Source: Spirochaetales bacterium
Lineage (GTDB): Bacteria > Spirochaetota > Spirochaetia > Treponematales > Treponemataceae
Reading direction: 5' to 3'
Assembly (NCBI GenBank): GCA_003246765.1
Contig: QKDA01000094.1
Span: 1-43,799 of the forward strand
Length of the DNA: 43,799 nucleotides
The notes beneath the pieces are model-generated. The model saw nothing but the letters and a program-made list of their open reading frames with translations, had not been told where the DNA came from and did not search any database. Within the stretch, counting starts at the first letter, position 1, and each line of letters begins with the position of its first letter. Shown one piece after another: positions 33,861 to 43,166 of this stretch. The position numbers and the translations under genes were made by a program.

Positions 33861-34313
33861 TTATTCGGCGGCCTGAACTACGGTCCCGCCGGCCTTTTCG
33901 ATCTTCTCCTTCGCAGAAGCAGAAACCTTGTCCACGTCGACAGTGACCTTCTTGGTGATTTCGCCGTCGCCGAGTACTTTCACGAGGGAGGAGACCTTTT
34001 TGAGGAGGCCCTTGAGGACGAGGCTTTCGCGGTTGACGGTCTCGCCGTCGGCGTAGCGGACTTCAAGCTCCTTAAGGTTGAACACCTCGTATTCCTTGCG
34101 GAAAGGATAGTTTGAAAACCCGCGCTTGGCGATGCGCCGGTAGAGGGGCATCTGGCCGCCCTCGAAACCCACGTACACCTTGCCGCCGGAACGGGACTGC
34201 TGTCCCTTGTTTCCGCGGCCGGCGGTGGTTCCGCGACCGGAAGACGAACCGCGACCGACGATGCGCTTCTTTTTATTCGCTCCCTCGGGAGCGGAAAGAA
34301 TGAAATCGGACAT
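33861..34313 (-). CDS. rplO: 50S ribosomal protein L15
   Basis: A 150-residue L15 with the Gly/Arg-rich N-terminal extension (RIVGRGSSSGRGTTAGRGNKG and RSGGKVYVGFEGGQMPLYRR, shown in short parts) that threads into 23S rRNA. The C-terminal domain ends KEKIEKAGGTVV. Its start overlaps the rpmD stop in TAATG. Confidence 0.98.
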   Translation of the reverse strand: MSDFILSAPEGANKKKRIVGRGSSSGRGTTAGRGNKGQQSRSGGKVYVGFEGGQMPLYRRIAKRGFSNYPFRKEYEVFNLKELEVRYADGETVNRESLVLKGLLKKVSSLVKVLGDGEITKKVTVDVDKVSASAKEKIEKAGGTVVQAAE

Positions 34314-34498
34314 TAGTTGATCTCCTTAACCTCGACGAGGTGCTTAACGGCCTCGACCATGCCGAGGATCGGCGCGGTCGCTTCCTGCTCCACCGTCGAG
34401 TTGAGCTTCTTCAGGCCCAGGGACCGAACGGTCGCGCGGACCGCCGGCTTCTGGCTGATGGTGCTGCGGACGAGCTTAATGGAAATTTTCTTTGCCAT
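34313..34498 (-). CDS. rpmD: 50S ribosomal protein L30
   Basis: A 61-residue L30. Typical features are [23 protein letters not shown] (core [16 protein letters not shown]) and the closing IRGMV-like [14 protein letters not shown]. It lies between rpsE (3-base gap) and rplO (1-base overlap). Confidence 0.96.
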   Translation of the reverse strand: MAKKISIKLVRSTISQKPAVRATVRSLGLKKLNSTVEQEATAPILGMVEAVKHLVEVKEIN

Positions 34499-34501
34499 AT
34501 C

Positions 34502-35014
34502 TTACCCCCACAGGTCCTTCAGGGCCTTGCCCCGGTTCTTCGCGACGACCCTGGCGTCCATCATCTGCTTGATGGCCTCGAAGGTCGCGCGGATCACGTT
34601 CACCTGGCTCGAGGAGCCGAGGGACTTGGACAGAACGTCGGTGGCTCCGGCGGCCTCAAGAACCGCGCGGACGGGACCGCCGGCGATGAGTCCGGTACCG
34701 GGCGCCGCGGGGCGCAGGAGAACGGAAGAGCTCTTGAAGTCCGCCGTGATCTCGTGGGGGATGGTGCCGTTCTTCAGGGGAACGAACACCATGTTCCGCT
34801 TGGCCTTGTCGATGCTCTTGCGGATCGCCTCGGTAACGTCGTTGGCCTTGCCGAACCCGAAACCTACGCGGCCCTTCTGGTCGCCGACCACGGTGAGAGC
34901 CGAGAACGAAAAGCGCCGGCCGCCCTTCACCACTTTCGCGGTGCGGTTGAGCTTCACGAGCTTCTCGACGAATTCCTTAGGCTCTCTTTCCCTGTTATAG
35001 TCTTTGTGTTCCAT
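34502..35014 (-). CDS. rpsE: 30S ribosomal protein S5
   Basis: A 170-residue S5 involved in decoding accuracy. It has the dsRNA-binding-like [31 protein letters not shown] (core [16 protein letters not shown]) and the [18 protein letters not shown] segment. A GTG two codons upstream (35020) is in frame but lies within the AGGAG ribosome site; the ATG at 35014 has 5-base spacing and is chosen. Confidence 0.97.
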   Translation of the reverse strand: MEHKDYNREREPKEFVEKLVKLNRTAKVVKGGRRFSFSALTVVGDQKGRVGFGFGKANDVTEAIRKSIDKAKRNMVFVPLKNGTIPHEITADFKSSSVLLRPAAPGTGLIAGGPVRAVLEAAGATDVLSKSLGSSSQVNVIRATFEAIKQMMDARVVAKNRGKALKDLWG

Positions 35015-35022
35015 AGCCACTC

Positions 35023-35385
35023 CTAGAACTCGATCCCGGCGGACCGGGCACCGTCGGCGACAGCCTTAACCACGCCGTGGTAGAGGTAGCCGTTGCGGTC
35101 GAACACGATGGAATTGATATTCTTTTCCTTCAGGCGGCGACCGATTTCTTCACCGACCTTAGTCCCGCTGGCAACGTTCGCCTTCAGGGAAGAAAGGTCC
35201 TTCTCGAGCGTAGAGACCGCGGCGAGGGTCGTCCCTGCGTCATCGTCGACAACCTGCACGAACAGGTTGCTGTTCGAGCGGGTGACGGTCATGCGGGGGC
35301 GGGCGGCGGTGCCGTACACGCGCTTGCGGATGTGCACCTTCCTCTTGAGTCTCTTCCTGGCTTTATCGTCTAGTTTCTTGAACAT
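35023..35385 (-). CDS. rplR: 50S ribosomal protein L18
   Basis: A 120-residue L18 that binds 5S rRNA. It shows [29 protein letters not shown] (core [13 protein letters not shown]), [23 protein letters not shown] and [21 protein letters not shown] (core [18 protein letters not shown]). It lies 12 bases after rplF. Confidence 0.98.
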   Translation of the reverse strand: MFKKLDDKARKRLKRKVHIRKRVYGTAARPRMTVTRSNSNLFVQVVDDDAGTTLAAVSTLEKDLSSLKANVASGTKVGEEIGRRLKEKNINSIVFDRNGYLYHGVVKAVADGARSAGIEF

Positions 35386-35397
35386 ATAGCCTTACCC

Positions 35398-35937
35398 TTA
35401 TTTAACGCCGGACTTTCCGACTTTCCGCTTGATGACTTCGGTCTCGTAACGGATTCCCTTTCCCTTATAGGGTTCGGGACCACGAAGCTTGCGGATCTCG
35501 GCGGCATATTCGCCTACCTGGTCCTTGCGGATTCCGGTGATCGTGATCTTGCCCTGGGCGTCCGCGGTGACCGTGAGGCCCTCGGGGATACCCGCGACAA
35601 AGTCGGTGGAGAAACCGAGGTTCAGCACGAGCATGTTTCCCTGCACCTCGGCGCGGTAACCGACGCCGTTGATCACGAGAACCTTGCTGAAGCCCTTGCT
35701 CACCCCGATCACCATGTTGTTGAGGAGGTTGCGATAGAGTCCGTGCTTGGACTTGACTACTTTCGTCTCGTCCTTGCGGGTCACGATCGCCTCGTTTCCC
35801 TCAATTTTGAAAGAAACCGAATCATCGTAGGCCTGGGAGAGTTTTCCCTTGGGACCCTCGACGTGCACGGCGGCAGCCTCTACGGTGACCTTCACGCCCG
35901 CCGGTATGGCGACGGGAAGCTTTCCGATTCTGGACAT
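35398..35937 (-). CDS. rplF: 50S ribosomal protein L6
   Basis: A 179-residue L6 with two tandem similar domains. Marker segments are [17 protein letters not shown] at the start, [17 protein letters not shown] and the C-terminal [19 protein letters not shown] (core [12 protein letters not shown]). It lies 13 bases after rpsH with a GGAGG-like site. Confidence 0.98.
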   Translation of the reverse strand: MSRIGKLPVAIPAGVKVTVEAAAVHVEGPKGKLSQAYDDSVSFKIEGNEAIVTRKDETKVVKSKHGLYRNLLNNMVIGVSKGFSKVLVINGVGYRAEVQGNMLVLNLGFSTDFVAGIPEGLTVTADAQGKITITGIRKDQVGEYAAEIRKLRGPEPYKGKGIRYETEVIKRKVGKSGVK

Positions 35938-35950
35938 ACTTTCCTCCCGA

Positions 35951-36349
35951 TTACCACACCGTGCAGATGAGCTCGCCGCCCACCTGCTTCTCCAGGGCCT
36001 TTTTACCGGTGGTAACGCCCAAGGAGGTTGAAACGATCAGGGTACCGTACCCGTTGTAAACGCGGGGCAGGTCCTTGTATCCGGCATACACCCGGCGGCC
36101 GGGGGTGGAGACCTTCTCCAGCCCGTGAATCACCGACGAGTTCTTGTCATCGTACTTAAGGAAAACACGGATGCTGTTGAGGCCGTCCTGGTTCACCTTC
36201 TTGAAATTCTTGATAAAGCCTTCGGTCTTCAGGATCTTCACGATCTCAAGCTTGAGCTTGGAGGCGGGAATGTCCACCTTTTCGTGGCGGGCCATAGCCG
36301 CATTCCGGACCTTGGTCAGCATATCTGCCACGGGATCTGAAACGCTCAT
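35951..36349 (-). CDS. rpsH: 30S ribosomal protein S8
   Basis: A 132-residue S8 that binds the central 16S rRNA domain. It begins [20 protein letters not shown] and ends [26 protein letters not shown] (core [10 protein letters not shown]), the standard C-terminus. GGAGGAGAATAA precedes the ATG. Confidence 0.98.
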   Translation of the reverse strand: MSVSDPVADMLTKVRNAAMARHEKVDIPASKLKLEIVKILKTEGFIKNFKKVNQDGLNSIRVFLKYDDKNSSVIHGLEKVSTPGRRVYAGYKDLPRVYNGYGTLIVSTSLGVTTGKKALEKQVGGELICTVW

Positions 36350-36364
36350 TTATTCTCCTCCCTA

Positions 36365-36550
36365 CTACCAGCTCGACTTAGTGACGCCCGGTATCAGGCC
36401 TTCGCTAGCCAACTTCCGGAAGCAGACGCGGCACATCTGGTACTTCCGGAGATATCCACGGGGCCGACCGCACACCCTGCACCGATTATATTTCCTGGTG
36501 GAATACTTCGGGGTGGCGTTGGCCTTATTAATCATCGCAGTTGTAGCCAT
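36365..36550 (-). CDS. rpsN: 30S ribosomal protein S14, zinc-binding type (type Z)
   Basis: A 61-residue short S14. The zinc ligands are the CRVC and CRVC pairs (Cys24, Cys27, Cys40, Cys43). The end [11 protein letters not shown] is characteristic. It is the short form rather than the 101-residue form lacking cysteines. The N-terminus [18 protein letters not shown] is a little longer than the minimal type. Confidence 0.97.
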   Translation of the reverse strand: MATTAMINKANATPKYSTRKYNRCRVCGRPRGYLRKYQMCRVCFRKLASEGLIPGVTKSSW

Positions 36551-36561
36551 GAACTCCTCAC

Positions 36562-37113
36562 TTACTTCCTGAAGGGCATGCCAAACTTGACGAGGAGAGC
36601 CTTGGCTTCCGCGTCGGTCTTGGCAGTGGTAACCACGTTGATGTTCAGACCAGCGATCCGTTCGATCTTGTCGAAGTCGATCTCCGGGAAAATGATCTGC
36701 TCGGTGATTCCCAACGAATAGTTTCCGTTTCCGTCAAACCCGTTCGGGTTGATTCCGCGGAAGTCCTTGACGCGCGGCAGGGCGACGTTCACGAAGCGAT
36801 CGAGGAATTCGTACATCCTCGCGCCGCGGAGCGTAACCATGACGCCGACCTCATTGCCCTCGCGAAGCTTGAAGTTCGCGATGCTCTTTTTGGCCTTGGT
36901 CTTGACGGCCTTCTGGCCGGTAATGAGGCCCATGTCGGTGGCTGCCGCGTCGAGAAGCTTCTTGTTGGAAAGCGCCTCGCCGATACCCATGCTGAGCACG
37001 ATCTTGCTGAGCTTGGGGGTCTGCATCACGGACTTGTATCCGAACTCCTTGAAGAGTTCGGGGGCGATCTTCTCGATGTACACGGTCTTGAGACGGGGTA
37101 TGTACTTCGCCAT
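36562..37113 (-). CDS. rplE: 50S ribosomal protein L5
   Basis: A 183-residue L5 that binds 5S rRNA and the P-site tRNA. It shows [19 protein letters not shown] (core [15 protein letters not shown]), the [21 protein letters not shown] block and [31 protein letters not shown] (core [10 protein letters not shown]). The upstream in-frame ATG at 37140 lies inside rplX; the ATG at 37113 in TAATG with GGGAGG is used. Confidence 0.98.
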   Translation of the reverse strand: MAKYIPRLKTVYIEKIAPELFKEFGYKSVMQTPKLSKIVLSMGIGEALSNKKLLDAAATDMGLITGQKAVKTKAKKSIANFKLREGNEVGVMVTLRGARMYEFLDRFVNVALPRVKDFRGINPNGFDGNGNYSLGITEQIIFPEIDFDKIERIAGLNINVVTTAKTDAEAKALLVKFGMPFRK

Positions 37114-37427
37114 TACAGAGCCTCCCCGCATTTGCGGCACACGCGGACCTTTTTCTCGCCGTCGACCTTATAGCCGATGCGGGTAGGTCCGCACTTCTTG
37201 CATACGATCATCACGTTGGAAACGTGAATCGGCGCCTCGATCTCGACGATGCCGCCGCGATCCTGCTGGGAGCGCTTCTTCATCGCCTTCTTTACGAGGT
37301 TGGCCCCCGCGACGATAACGCGATCCTTGTCGCGAAGCACGCGAACCACGTTTCCGCGCTTGCCCTTGTCCTTGCCGGCGATGATTTCGACGGTGTCGTC
37401 CTTCCGGATCTTGAATTTCTTTTCCAT
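37113..37427 (-). CDS. rplX: 50S ribosomal protein L24 (cysteine-containing type)
   Basis: A 104-residue L24, an early 50S assembly protein. The KOW motif is at the N-terminus ([23 protein letters not shown], core AGKDKGKRG). The C-terminal half carries two CxxC pairs (CKKC near residue 77 and CRKC near 98), the zinc-ribbon form that many bacteria lack. Its stop overlaps the rplE start in TAATG. Confidence 0.97.
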   Translation of the reverse strand: MEKKFKIRKDDTVEIIAGKDKGKRGNVVRVLRDKDRVIVAGANLVKKAMKKRSQQDRGGIVEIEAPIHVSNVMIVCKKCGPTRIGYKVDGEKKVRVCRKCGEAL

Positions 37428-37440
37428 GCCTTCAATCCCC

Positions 37441-37809
37441 TTACAGAACTTCCGGCGCGAGGGACACGATCTTCATGTAATCCATGTCGCGAAGCTCGCG
37501 GGCAACCGGTCCGAAAATGCGCTTTCCCTTCGGGTTCTTGTTCGCGTCGATGATAACGCAGGCGTTGTCGTCGAAACGAATGTAGGTACCGTCGGGGCGG
37601 CGATATTCCTTGGAAATACGGACCACGACGGCCTTCTCCACGGAACCCTTCTTGATGGTCGACGTCGGAAGCGCGTCCTTGACGGCCACGACGATGATGT
37701 CACCGATGCTGGCGTAGCGGCGGTGCGAACCGCCGAGCACCTTGATGCACTGGACGAGCTTGGCTCCCGAGTTGTCGGCGACGTTGAGGTTTGTCTGCAT
37801 CTGAATCAT
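37441..37809 (-). CDS. rplN: 50S ribosomal protein L14
   Basis: A 122-residue L14. It starts [20 protein letters not shown] and contains the signature [27 protein letters not shown] (core [17 protein letters not shown]) and the C-terminal [23 protein letters not shown] (core [15 protein letters not shown]). The length is that of the family. Confidence 0.98.
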   Translation of the reverse strand: MIQMQTNLNVADNSGAKLVQCIKVLGGSHRRYASIGDIIVVAVKDALPTSTIKKGSVEKAVVVRISKEYRRPDGTYIRFDDNACVIIDANKNPKGKRIFGPVARELRDMDYMKIVSLAPEVL

Positions 37810-37821
37810 AGTATGCTCCCC

Positions 37822-38094
37822 TTACTTCGCCCGGGCGACGATTTCCACCATCCGCCAGCACTTGTCCTTGCTTATCGGCCTGGATTCGACGATGCGAACG
37901 GTGTCGCCGATGTGGGCGTCGTTCTTCTCGTCGTGGGCCTTGTACTTCTTGCTGCGAGAGACGTACTTCTTGTACAGTCTGTGAAGTTTTTTGGTGTTTA
38001 CCTGGACCACGATGGTTTTATCCATCTTGTCGCTGGTAACGACACCAACAAACTCGCGGTTCCCGCTTTTCTTCGCGATCTCTTTCTCTTCCAC
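37822..38094 (-). CDS. rpsQ: 30S ribosomal protein S17
   Basis: A 90-residue S17 with OB fold. It shows [42 protein letters not shown] (core YKAHDEKN) and [20 protein letters not shown] (core [16 protein letters not shown]). It lies 12 bases upstream of rplN. Confidence 0.97.
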   Translation of the reverse strand: MEEKEIAKKSGNREFVGVVTSDKMDKTIVVQVNTKKLHRLYKKYVSRSKKYKAHDEKNDAHIGDTVRIVESRPISKDKCWRMVEIVARAK

Positions 38095-38108
38095 GGGCCT
38101 GCTCCTCG

Positions 38109-38312
38109 TTAGTTACCCTTCACCGCCAGCTCGTGCTGGCGAATGAACGTGTTCAGCGCCGCGATCTCGCGGCGGATGATCCGCTTCTGAAGGGGGTTGT
38201 CGACGTGTCCGACCACCATCTGGAACCGAAGGTCCATGTACTGGCGGTTAAGCTCGTTCCGTTTCGCAACCATTTCGGCGAGGGACATGGACTTGAGTTC
38301 TTTCTTTTTCAT
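38109..38312 (-). CDS. rpmC: 50S ribosomal protein L29
   Basis: A 67-residue two-helix L29 near the tunnel exit. It starts [20 protein letters not shown] and contains [24 protein letters not shown] (core [13 protein letters not shown]). AGGAGG precedes the ATG. It lies between rplP and rpsQ. Confidence 0.97.
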   Translation of the reverse strand: MKKKELKSMSLAEMVAKRNELNRQYMDLRFQMVVGHVDNPLQKRIIRREIAALNTFIRQHELAVKGN

Positions 38313-38323
38313 GCCACGCCTCC

Positions 38324-38743
38324 TTAGTTCTCGATTCTGCGAACGGCAAATTTGGTCTTGAACGGCAGTTTGCTGCCGGCAAGCTGCATCGCTTCGGAGG
38401 CGAGGGTTTCCTCGACGCCGGCGAGCTCAAACAGGATCGTTCCGGGCTTGACCACGGCTACCCAGTACTCAGGGGCGCCCTTTCCCTTACCCATTCGGGT
38501 TTCGGCGGGCTTCTTCGTATAGGGCTTGTCCGGGAAAACCCGGACCCACAGCTTACCGGAGCGCTTGATCTTGCGGTTCAGGGCGACGCGCGCCGCCTCG
38601 AGCTGCCGATTGGTAAGCCAAAAGGGCTCGAGGGAGACGAGGGCGAAGTCCCCGAAATCGATATTGTTGCCCCGCGTGGCCTCGCCGTTAATGCGGCCGC
38701 GCTGGACCTTTCTGTGCTTTATTCGCTTAGGGCTGAGAGCCAT
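38324..38743 (-). CDS. rplP: 50S ribosomal protein L16
   Basis: A 139-residue L16 of the 50S A-site region. It starts [18 protein letters not shown] and has the [25 protein letters not shown] block (core [14 protein letters not shown]) and [25 protein letters not shown] (core [13 protein letters not shown]). GGAGG precedes the ATG. Confidence 0.98.
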   Translation of the reverse strand: MALSPKRIKHRKVQRGRINGEATRGNNIDFGDFALVSLEPFWLTNRQLEAARVALNRKIKRSGKLWVRVFPDKPYTKKPAETRMGKGKGAPEYWVAVVKPGTILFELAGVEETLASEAMQLAGSKLPFKTKFAVRRIEN

Positions 38744-38746
38744 GAC

Positions 38747-39508
38747 TTAGTTCCTCCCCGCCGGGGCGCGTTCATGCCGCTCGGAGCGTTCGCCCCGCTC
38801 GCCGCGCTCGCCGCGCTCGGGCCTGTCCCGCCGCTGCTTCTTGAGGAGCGCGCCGGCGTCCTCTTTCTGCTCGTGGCCGTACATCATCCCGTTATAAATC
38901 CACACCTTAACGCCGATGGCGCCGTACGTGGTGTGTGCTTCGGAAAAACCGTAATCGATGTCCGCGCGGAGCGTATGGAGAGGAACCCGTCCTTCCTTGT
39001 GCTCCTCGGTGCGGGACATTTCGGCGCCGCCGAGGCGTCCGGAAACGCGGATCTTCACGCCCTGGGCGCCGGCCTTCATGGCGGCGGAGGAGGCCTGCTT
39101 AAGGGCCTTGCGGAAGGAACCGCGGTTCAGGAGCTGGCGAGCCACGTTCTGGGAGACCAGGGACGCGTTGACCTCGGAGCGCTTGATCTCCTTGATCTTG
39201 ATCTGAACCTTCTTGGTGAAGGATTTCTGGATCTGGGCCCCGATCTGCTCGATGTTCGCGCCCTTAACGCCGATGATAACGCCCGGGCGGGCGGTATGGA
39301 TCACGATGGTCACGCGCTGGGGGTGACGAACGATCTCGATCTCGGCGATATCAGCGTTCTTACACTCGGGCAAGTTCTGAACCATCTTGCGAATCTTCAG
39401 GTCTTCATGGAGCAGGTCGGCGTATTCGCGGGGATCCGCGTACCAGCGCGAGCTCCAGGTCTTGTTGATCCCAAGCCTGAGACCGATAGGGTTTACTTTC
39501 TGTCCCAC
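38747..39508 (-). CDS. rpsC: 30S ribosomal protein S3 with Arg/Glu-rich tail
   Basis: A 253-residue S3. It starts [21 protein letters not shown], has the type II KH domain with GVKG (about residue 79-82), and a normal C-terminal domain to about residue 212. It then has a 40-residue charged tail with [15 protein letters not shown] repeats. The DNA behind the tail is a short CG-rich repeat at about 38760-38815. The start is GTG at 39506-39508, just after the rplV stop. S3 lines the mRNA entry channel, so the tail would sit on the ribosome surface. Confidence 0.98.
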   Translation of the reverse strand: MGQKVNPIGLRLGINKTWSSRWYADPREYADLLHEDLKIRKMVQNLPECKNADIAEIEIVRHPQRVTIVIHTARPGVIIGVKGANIEQIGAQIQKSFTKKVQIKIKEIKRSEVNASLVSQNVARQLLNRGSFRKALKQASSAAMKAGAQGVKIRVSGRLGGAEMSRTEEHKEGRVPLHTLRADIDYGFSEAHTTYGAIGVKVWIYNGMMYGHEQKEDAGALLKKQRRDRPERGERGERGERSERHERAPAGRN

Positions 39509-39509
39509 G

Positions 39510-39866
39510 TTATTCCCCCGCCTTTTCGTCGACGACGACGGTGATATGACACATCCGCTTCAGGAGCTGATCGGCCCGACCGCGTCCGCGAGGCCAGAGC
39601 CTCTTGAGGCGGGGGCCCTCGTCGATCCGGATTTCCTTGACGAAGAGCATGTCCTCATCGAGCTTCTTGTTCAGGTCGAGCGCGTTAGCCGCGGCCGACT
39701 TCATGGTCTTGGTCAGGAGACGCGCGCCCTTCTGGGGCATGTTCTCGAGAATCGCCATGGCCTCGGTGTAAGGCTTCAGCTTTATCACGTTTGCCACGGG
39801 ACGAACCTTCGTGGGGGACGCGATGAGGAATTTAGAAGTGGCTATATATCCGCTTTTGTCAGCCAT
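39510..39866 (-). CDS. rplV: 50S ribosomal protein L22
   Basis: A 118-residue L22 lining the exit tunnel. It shows [46 protein letters not shown] (cores [12 protein letters not shown] and [13 protein letters not shown]) and the loop end [18 protein letters not shown] (core [16 protein letters not shown]). An upstream in-frame ATG at 39875 lies in the ribosome site; the ATG at 39866 is 5 bases after AGGTGG. Confidence 0.97.
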   Translation of the reverse strand: MADKSGYIATSKFLIASPTKVRPVANVIKLKPYTEAMAILENMPQKGARLLTKTMKSAAANALDLNKKLDEDMLFVKEIRIDEGPRLKRLWPRGRGRADQLLKRMCHITVVVDEKAGE

Positions 39867-39878
39867 TACATCCACCTA

Positions 39879-40160
39879 TCACTTCTTACCTGTCTTCTTG
39901 TCGGATCCGGCGTGTCCCCGGAAGATCCGGGTGGGCGCGAATTCGCCAAGCTTATGGCCGACGAGGTTTTCGGTGACGTACACCGGAACCCAGGTTTTGC
40001 CATTGTAGACAGAGATGGTATTTCCTACCATTTCAGGGATAATAGTCGAGCAGCGGGAATAGGACTTGATCATCTTCCGGTCGCTCGCCTTGTTCATCTC
40101 GATAACTTTCTTGTACAGGCTCTTCTCGATGAAGGGGCCTTTCTTAACAGACCTTGACAT
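39879..40160 (-). CDS. rpsS: 30S ribosomal protein S19
   Basis: A 93-residue S19 of the 30S head. It begins [19 protein letters not shown] and contains [45 protein letters not shown] (cores [18 protein letters not shown] and [11 protein letters not shown]), a full-length match to the family. Confidence 0.98.
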   Translation of the reverse strand: MSRSVKKGPFIEKSLYKKVIEMNKASDRKMIKSYSRCSTIIPEMVGNTISVYNGKTWVPVYVTENLVGHKLGEFAPTRIFRGHAGSDKKTGKK

Positions 40161-40174
40161 TTACCGTCCCCCTG

Positions 40175-40996
40175 TTACTTGCGTCTCGAGACAATGAAAT
40201 TGCTCGAAACCTTCCGTTTCTTCCGGGTCTTGTAGCCACGGCAGGGCTGACCCCAGGGAGTAACGGGGTTACGTCCCTTACCGCGTCCTTCACCACCACC
40301 GAGGGGGTGATCGACCGGGTTCATGGACATACCGCGAACCGTCGGGCGAATACCCTTCCAGCGGGAGCGACCGGCCTTACCAAGGCTGGTATTCATGTGG
40401 TCCTCGTTACCGACTTCGCCGATGGTGGCGTAGCAGCGCTTGTGAACCATGCGCATTTCCCCGGAGGGAAGCTTTACGGTGACGTAGTCGCCGTCTTTCG
40501 CGGCCACCATCGCGCTGGCGCCGGCGGAACGGGCCATCTGGCCGCCCTTACCGATGGTGAGCTCGATGTTGTGGACGGTGAAGCCGACGGGAATCACCTC
40601 GAGAGGAAGGGCATTGGCCACTTCCAGGGCGGCGTTCTCGCCGCTCATGATCTTCTGACCCACCGAGAGGCCCCGGGGGGCGAGAATGTAGCGCTTCTCG
40701 CCGTCGGCGTAAAACACGAGGGCGATGTTGGCGCTGCGGTTCGGATCGTACTCGATGGTCTTGACCGTGCCCGGAATGCCGTATTTATTGCGCTTGAAGT
40801 CGATGTCGCGATACTTCTGCTTGTGGCCGCCGCCCTGGTGGCGAACGGAAATCCGCCCGCCAGCGCCGCGACCGCCATGGGACTTCTTGCCGCTGGTCAG
40901 TCCCTTCTCGGGCCTGTCGGCGGTAATTTCGTCCTTGCGCAGGTCAACACGTGTTCTGGTTCCCGGCGTGTAAGGCTTGTATACTTTGAGAGCCAT
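40175..40996 (-). CDS. rplB: 50S ribosomal protein L2
   Basis: A 273-residue L2 near the peptidyl transferase centre. It starts [19 protein letters not shown] and has [23 protein letters not shown] (core [16 protein letters not shown]), the [15 protein letters not shown] segment and the functionally important [22 protein letters not shown] region (core [18 protein letters not shown]) with the conserved His. It follows rplW by 35 bases. Confidence 0.98.
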   Translation of the reverse strand: MALKVYKPYTPGTRTRVDLRKDEITADRPEKGLTSGKKSHGGRGAGGRISVRHQGGGHKQKYRDIDFKRNKYGIPGTVKTIEYDPNRSANIALVFYADGEKRYILAPRGLSVGQKIMSGENAALEVANALPLEVIPVGFTVHNIELTIGKGGQMARSAGASAMVAAKDGDYVTVKLPSGEMRMVHKRCYATIGEVGNEDHMNTSLGKAGRSRWKGIRPTVRGMSMNPVDHPLGGGEGRGKGRNPVTPWGQPCRGYKTRKKRKVSSNFIVSRRK

Positions 40997-41031
40997 TTGG
41001 TTTCCCCTTAATTAACGCGGAATCTCGGGCG

Positions 41032-41316
41032 TTAAACGCCCTCGAACACCTTGATAGTCTCGCCGGGCGCAAGCCGCACGACGGCTTTCTTCCAGCTGGA
41101 AGTCCGACCGGGGCGACCGCGCACCCGCTTCATCTTTCCACCGACATTGATCACCGTGCAGTCCACAACCTTTACGTCGAAGAGCTTGCGGACGGCTTCC
41201 TTAATCTCGATTTTGCTCGCTGCGGGATCTACCTTAAAAACGTACTTTCCCTGCTCGCGAAGCTCGTTCGATTTCTCGGACAGAACCGGAGAAATGAGGA
41301 TATTCTCGTAGTTCAT
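41032..41316 (-). CDS. rplW: 50S ribosomal protein L23
   Basis: A 94-residue L23, the tunnel-exit docking site for trigger factor and SRP. It begins [19 protein letters not shown] and has the YVFKVDPAASKIEIKEAVRKLFDVKV block (core KIEIKEAVRKLFDVKV). A GTG at 41319 is directly before the ATG. The ATG overlapping the rplD stop (TGATG) with GAGGGGG upstream is used. Confidence 0.97.
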   Translation of the reverse strand: MNYENILISPVLSEKSNELREQGKYVFKVDPAASKIEIKEAVRKLFDVKVVDCTVINVGGKMKRVRGRPGRTSSWKKAVVRLAPGETIKVFEGV

Positions 41317-41954
41317 CACTCAGCCCCCTCTTCTACGCCGTAAAAACCGGCGAGATTCTTTGCCGCGGACTCGAGCACGATTACCTTCCGTCCATAGAAG
41401 AGGTCGTGGGCGCGGAGCCTGTTAAAGGAAAGGAACGAGAGGGTCGGAATATTGCGTCCGGCCCGCTTGATCGCCGCGTCGTCGTCCTTAAGAACGATAA
41501 CGGTGCGCTCGCCCTGGGCGAAATTCGAAAGAATCTTCACGAGATCCTTGGTCTTTCCGCTTTCCACGGTAAAATCCTCAACCACCGTAAGGCGACCGTC
41601 CTGAGCCTTGAGGCTGAGAATGGTCTTCATGGCGAGGCGCTTTACCTTCTTGGGCAAAGCAAAACTATAATCACGCGGTCGGGGACCGAATACGATACCG
41701 CCGCCCACTGCGATGGGGGACTTCTTGTCACCCCGGCGGGCGCGGCCGGTGCCTTTCTGCTTGTACGGCTTGGCATTGGAGCCGTGCACTTCGGCGCGGG
41801 TCTTCGTACAAGCGGTTCCGACGCGCAGATTGGCCAATTCATTGTTGATGGCGTAGTAGATCACGTCTTCGTTGACCGGGAGGCCAAATACGTTGTCATC
41901 GAGATTGATCGTCCTCAGTTCCTTGCCATCGACCGAATAGACTTTCTTTTCCAT
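41316..41954 (-). CDS. rplD: 50S ribosomal protein L4
   Basis: A 212-residue L4 with the tunnel-wall loop around [32 protein letters not shown] (core [13 protein letters not shown]) and the C-terminal [21 protein letters not shown] (core [15 protein letters not shown]). In many bacteria L4 also represses its own operon; no such site is visible inside this window with certainty. It follows rplC by 15 bases. Confidence 0.98.
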   Translation of the reverse strand: MEKKVYSVDGKELRTINLDDNVFGLPVNEDVIYYAINNELANLRVGTACTKTRAEVHGSNAKPYKQKGTGRARRGDKKSPIAVGGGIVFGPRPRDYSFALPKKVKRLAMKTILSLKAQDGRLTVVEDFTVESGKTKDLVKILSNFAQGERTVIVLKDDDAAIKRAGRNIPTLSFLSFNRLRAHDLFYGRKVIVLESAAKNLAGFYGVEEGAE

Positions 41955-41969
41955 CGTCTTCTCCTGTCG

Positions 41970-42596
41970 TTAGTTCTCTTTCTTGACTGCGGACTTGATG
42001 ATCAGCGTACAGTCCTTGTGACCGGGTACGGATCCGCGAACCATCACTACCTTCAGCTCAGGATCGATTTTCTGGATCTTGAGATTCTGCACGGTGACGC
42101 GCTCGCGTCCCATGCGTCCGGGCATCTTGATATTCTTGAAAGTATGTCCGGGAGTGGTGCTCATGCCGGTACCACCGGGCTCGCGGTGGAACTTGGAACC
42201 ATGGGACGCGCGTCCGCCATGGAAACCCCAGCGCTTCATGACACCCTGGAATCCCTTTCCCTTAGAGGTGGCCGTGACGTCGAGGAAGCGAACGTCCTCG
42301 AAAATCTCGACACCAACCTGATCGCCTACGGCAACCTCGCGTTCGAAACCGCGAAATTCCTTGAGGTGCCGCTTGGGGGCGATGCCCTCGGGGAACTGTC
42401 CCGCGTACGGCTTGCTGGCGCGGCTCGCCTTGAGATCCTCAAGACCGAGCACGACGGCTTCGTAGCCGAAGGACGCCTCGTCTTTCTTGGACACGACCGT
42501 GTTGGGCTCGACGCGGATCACGGTCACCGGTATAAGGTTTCCGCTTTCGTCAAAGACCTGGGTCATGCCCACTTTCTTTGCTATCAGACCTATCAT
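41970..42596 (-). CDS. rplC: 50S ribosomal protein L3
   Basis: A 208-residue L3 starting MIGLIAKKVGMTQVFDESG, with the central extension RWGFHGGRASHGSKFHREPG that reaches the peptidyl transferase centre and the closing VPGHKDCTLIIKSA. The upstream in-frame start at 42623 is rejected because AAGGAG lies 8 bases before the ATG at 42596. The 129-base gap to rpsJ contains only weak hairpins (GCCAAC/GTTGGC at 42619-42643). Confidence 0.98.
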   Translation of the reverse strand: MIGLIAKKVGMTQVFDESGNLIPVTVIRVEPNTVVSKKDEASFGYEAVVLGLEDLKASRASKPYAGQFPEGIAPKRHLKEFRGFEREVAVGDQVGVEIFEDVRFLDVTATSKGKGFQGVMKRWGFHGGRASHGSKFHREPGGTGMSTTPGHTFKNIKMPGRMGRERVTVQNLKIQKIDPELKVVMVRGSVPGHKDCTLIIKSAVKKEN

Positions 42597-42725
42597 TCTG
42601 ATCACTCCTTGAAACTGCGCCAACGGGCTTTTCGCTTGTTGGCCGTCCCTTAATTCTCGGCGCCGCCCGACCGGACGATGCCTGGTACGTTATCCCCTGA
42701 TCCGGGGGACCGTCTACCTTATTGC

Positions 42726-43034
42726 TTACTGCTTAATCTCTACGTCCACGCCGGCGGGGAGCTCGAGCTTCATGAGCGAGTCCATCACCTCGGCGGAGGG
42801 CTCGATGATGTCGATAAGCCGCTTGTGCGTGCGCATCTCGAACTGCTCCCGGGATTTCTTGTTCACGTGGGGGGAGCGGAGAACCGTAACCTTGTTGATC
42901 CTGGTGGGCAGGGGGATGGGCCCCGAAACCTTGGCACCGGCCTTCTGGACAGTCTGAACGATTGCCTTCGAGCTCTGGTCGATCAACTCTACATCGAATC
43001 CGCGAAGTCTTACGCGAATTTTTTCCTTAGCCAT
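42726..43034 (-). CDS. rpsJ: 30S ribosomal protein S10
   Basis: A 102-residue S10 of the 30S head, also the NusG/NusE partner in transcription-translation coupling. It starts [19 protein letters not shown] and has [39 protein letters not shown] (cores [18 protein letters not shown] and [18 protein letters not shown]). GGAGG lies 5 bases before the ATG at 43034. It follows tuf after a 117-base gap with three strong hairpins. Confidence 0.98.
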   Translation of the reverse strand: MAKEKIRVRLRGFDVELIDQSSKAIVQTVQKAGAKVSGPIPLPTRINKVTVLRSPHVNKKSREQFEMRTHKRLIDIIEPSAEVMDSLMKLELPAGVDVEIKQ

Positions 43035-43055
43035 TTTTCCTCCAGACAAAACGGC

Positions 43056-43076
43056 GGAAGGCGGCGGGCGCCTTCC
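43056..43076. other. tuf-rpsJ gap hairpin 3 (next to rpsJ)
   Basis: GGAAGGCG and CGCCTTCC form an 8-base perfect stem with loop GCGGG. On the minus strand it lies about 15 bases before the rpsJ ribosome binding site. There is no T run after it. Confidence 0.65.
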
Positions 43077-43084
43077 GTAAAACG

Positions 43085-43121
43085 GGACCCGGAAGCTCCC
43101 TACGGGAGCGGTTCCGGGTCC
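43085..43121. other. tuf-rpsJ gap hairpin 2
   Basis: GGACCCGGAA pairs with TTCCGGGTCC, and inside it GCTCCC pairs with GGGAGC around a 3-base loop, with a two-base bulge. The total is 16 base pairs, the most stable fold of the three in this gap. Confidence 0.7.
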
Positions 43122-43150
43122 TTCCGGGTTTCATCGGCGAAACCCGAAGG
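43120..43150. other. tuf-rpsJ gap hairpin 1 (next to tuf)
   Basis: CCTTCCGGGTTTC and GAAACCCGAAGG pair over 12 bases with one bulged base and a 6-base loop, about 17 bases after the tuf stop on the minus strand. It could trim or partly terminate the tuf transcript. It shares two bases with hairpin 2, so the two may compete. Confidence 0.6.
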
Positions 43151-43166
43151 CCGTTCTGTTCAAATA

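Noticed and set aside
42597-42725. Leader attenuator between rpsJ and rplC
   Set aside because: Only a 6-base stem and a 5-base stem are visible, which is not enough to call a regulatory structure.
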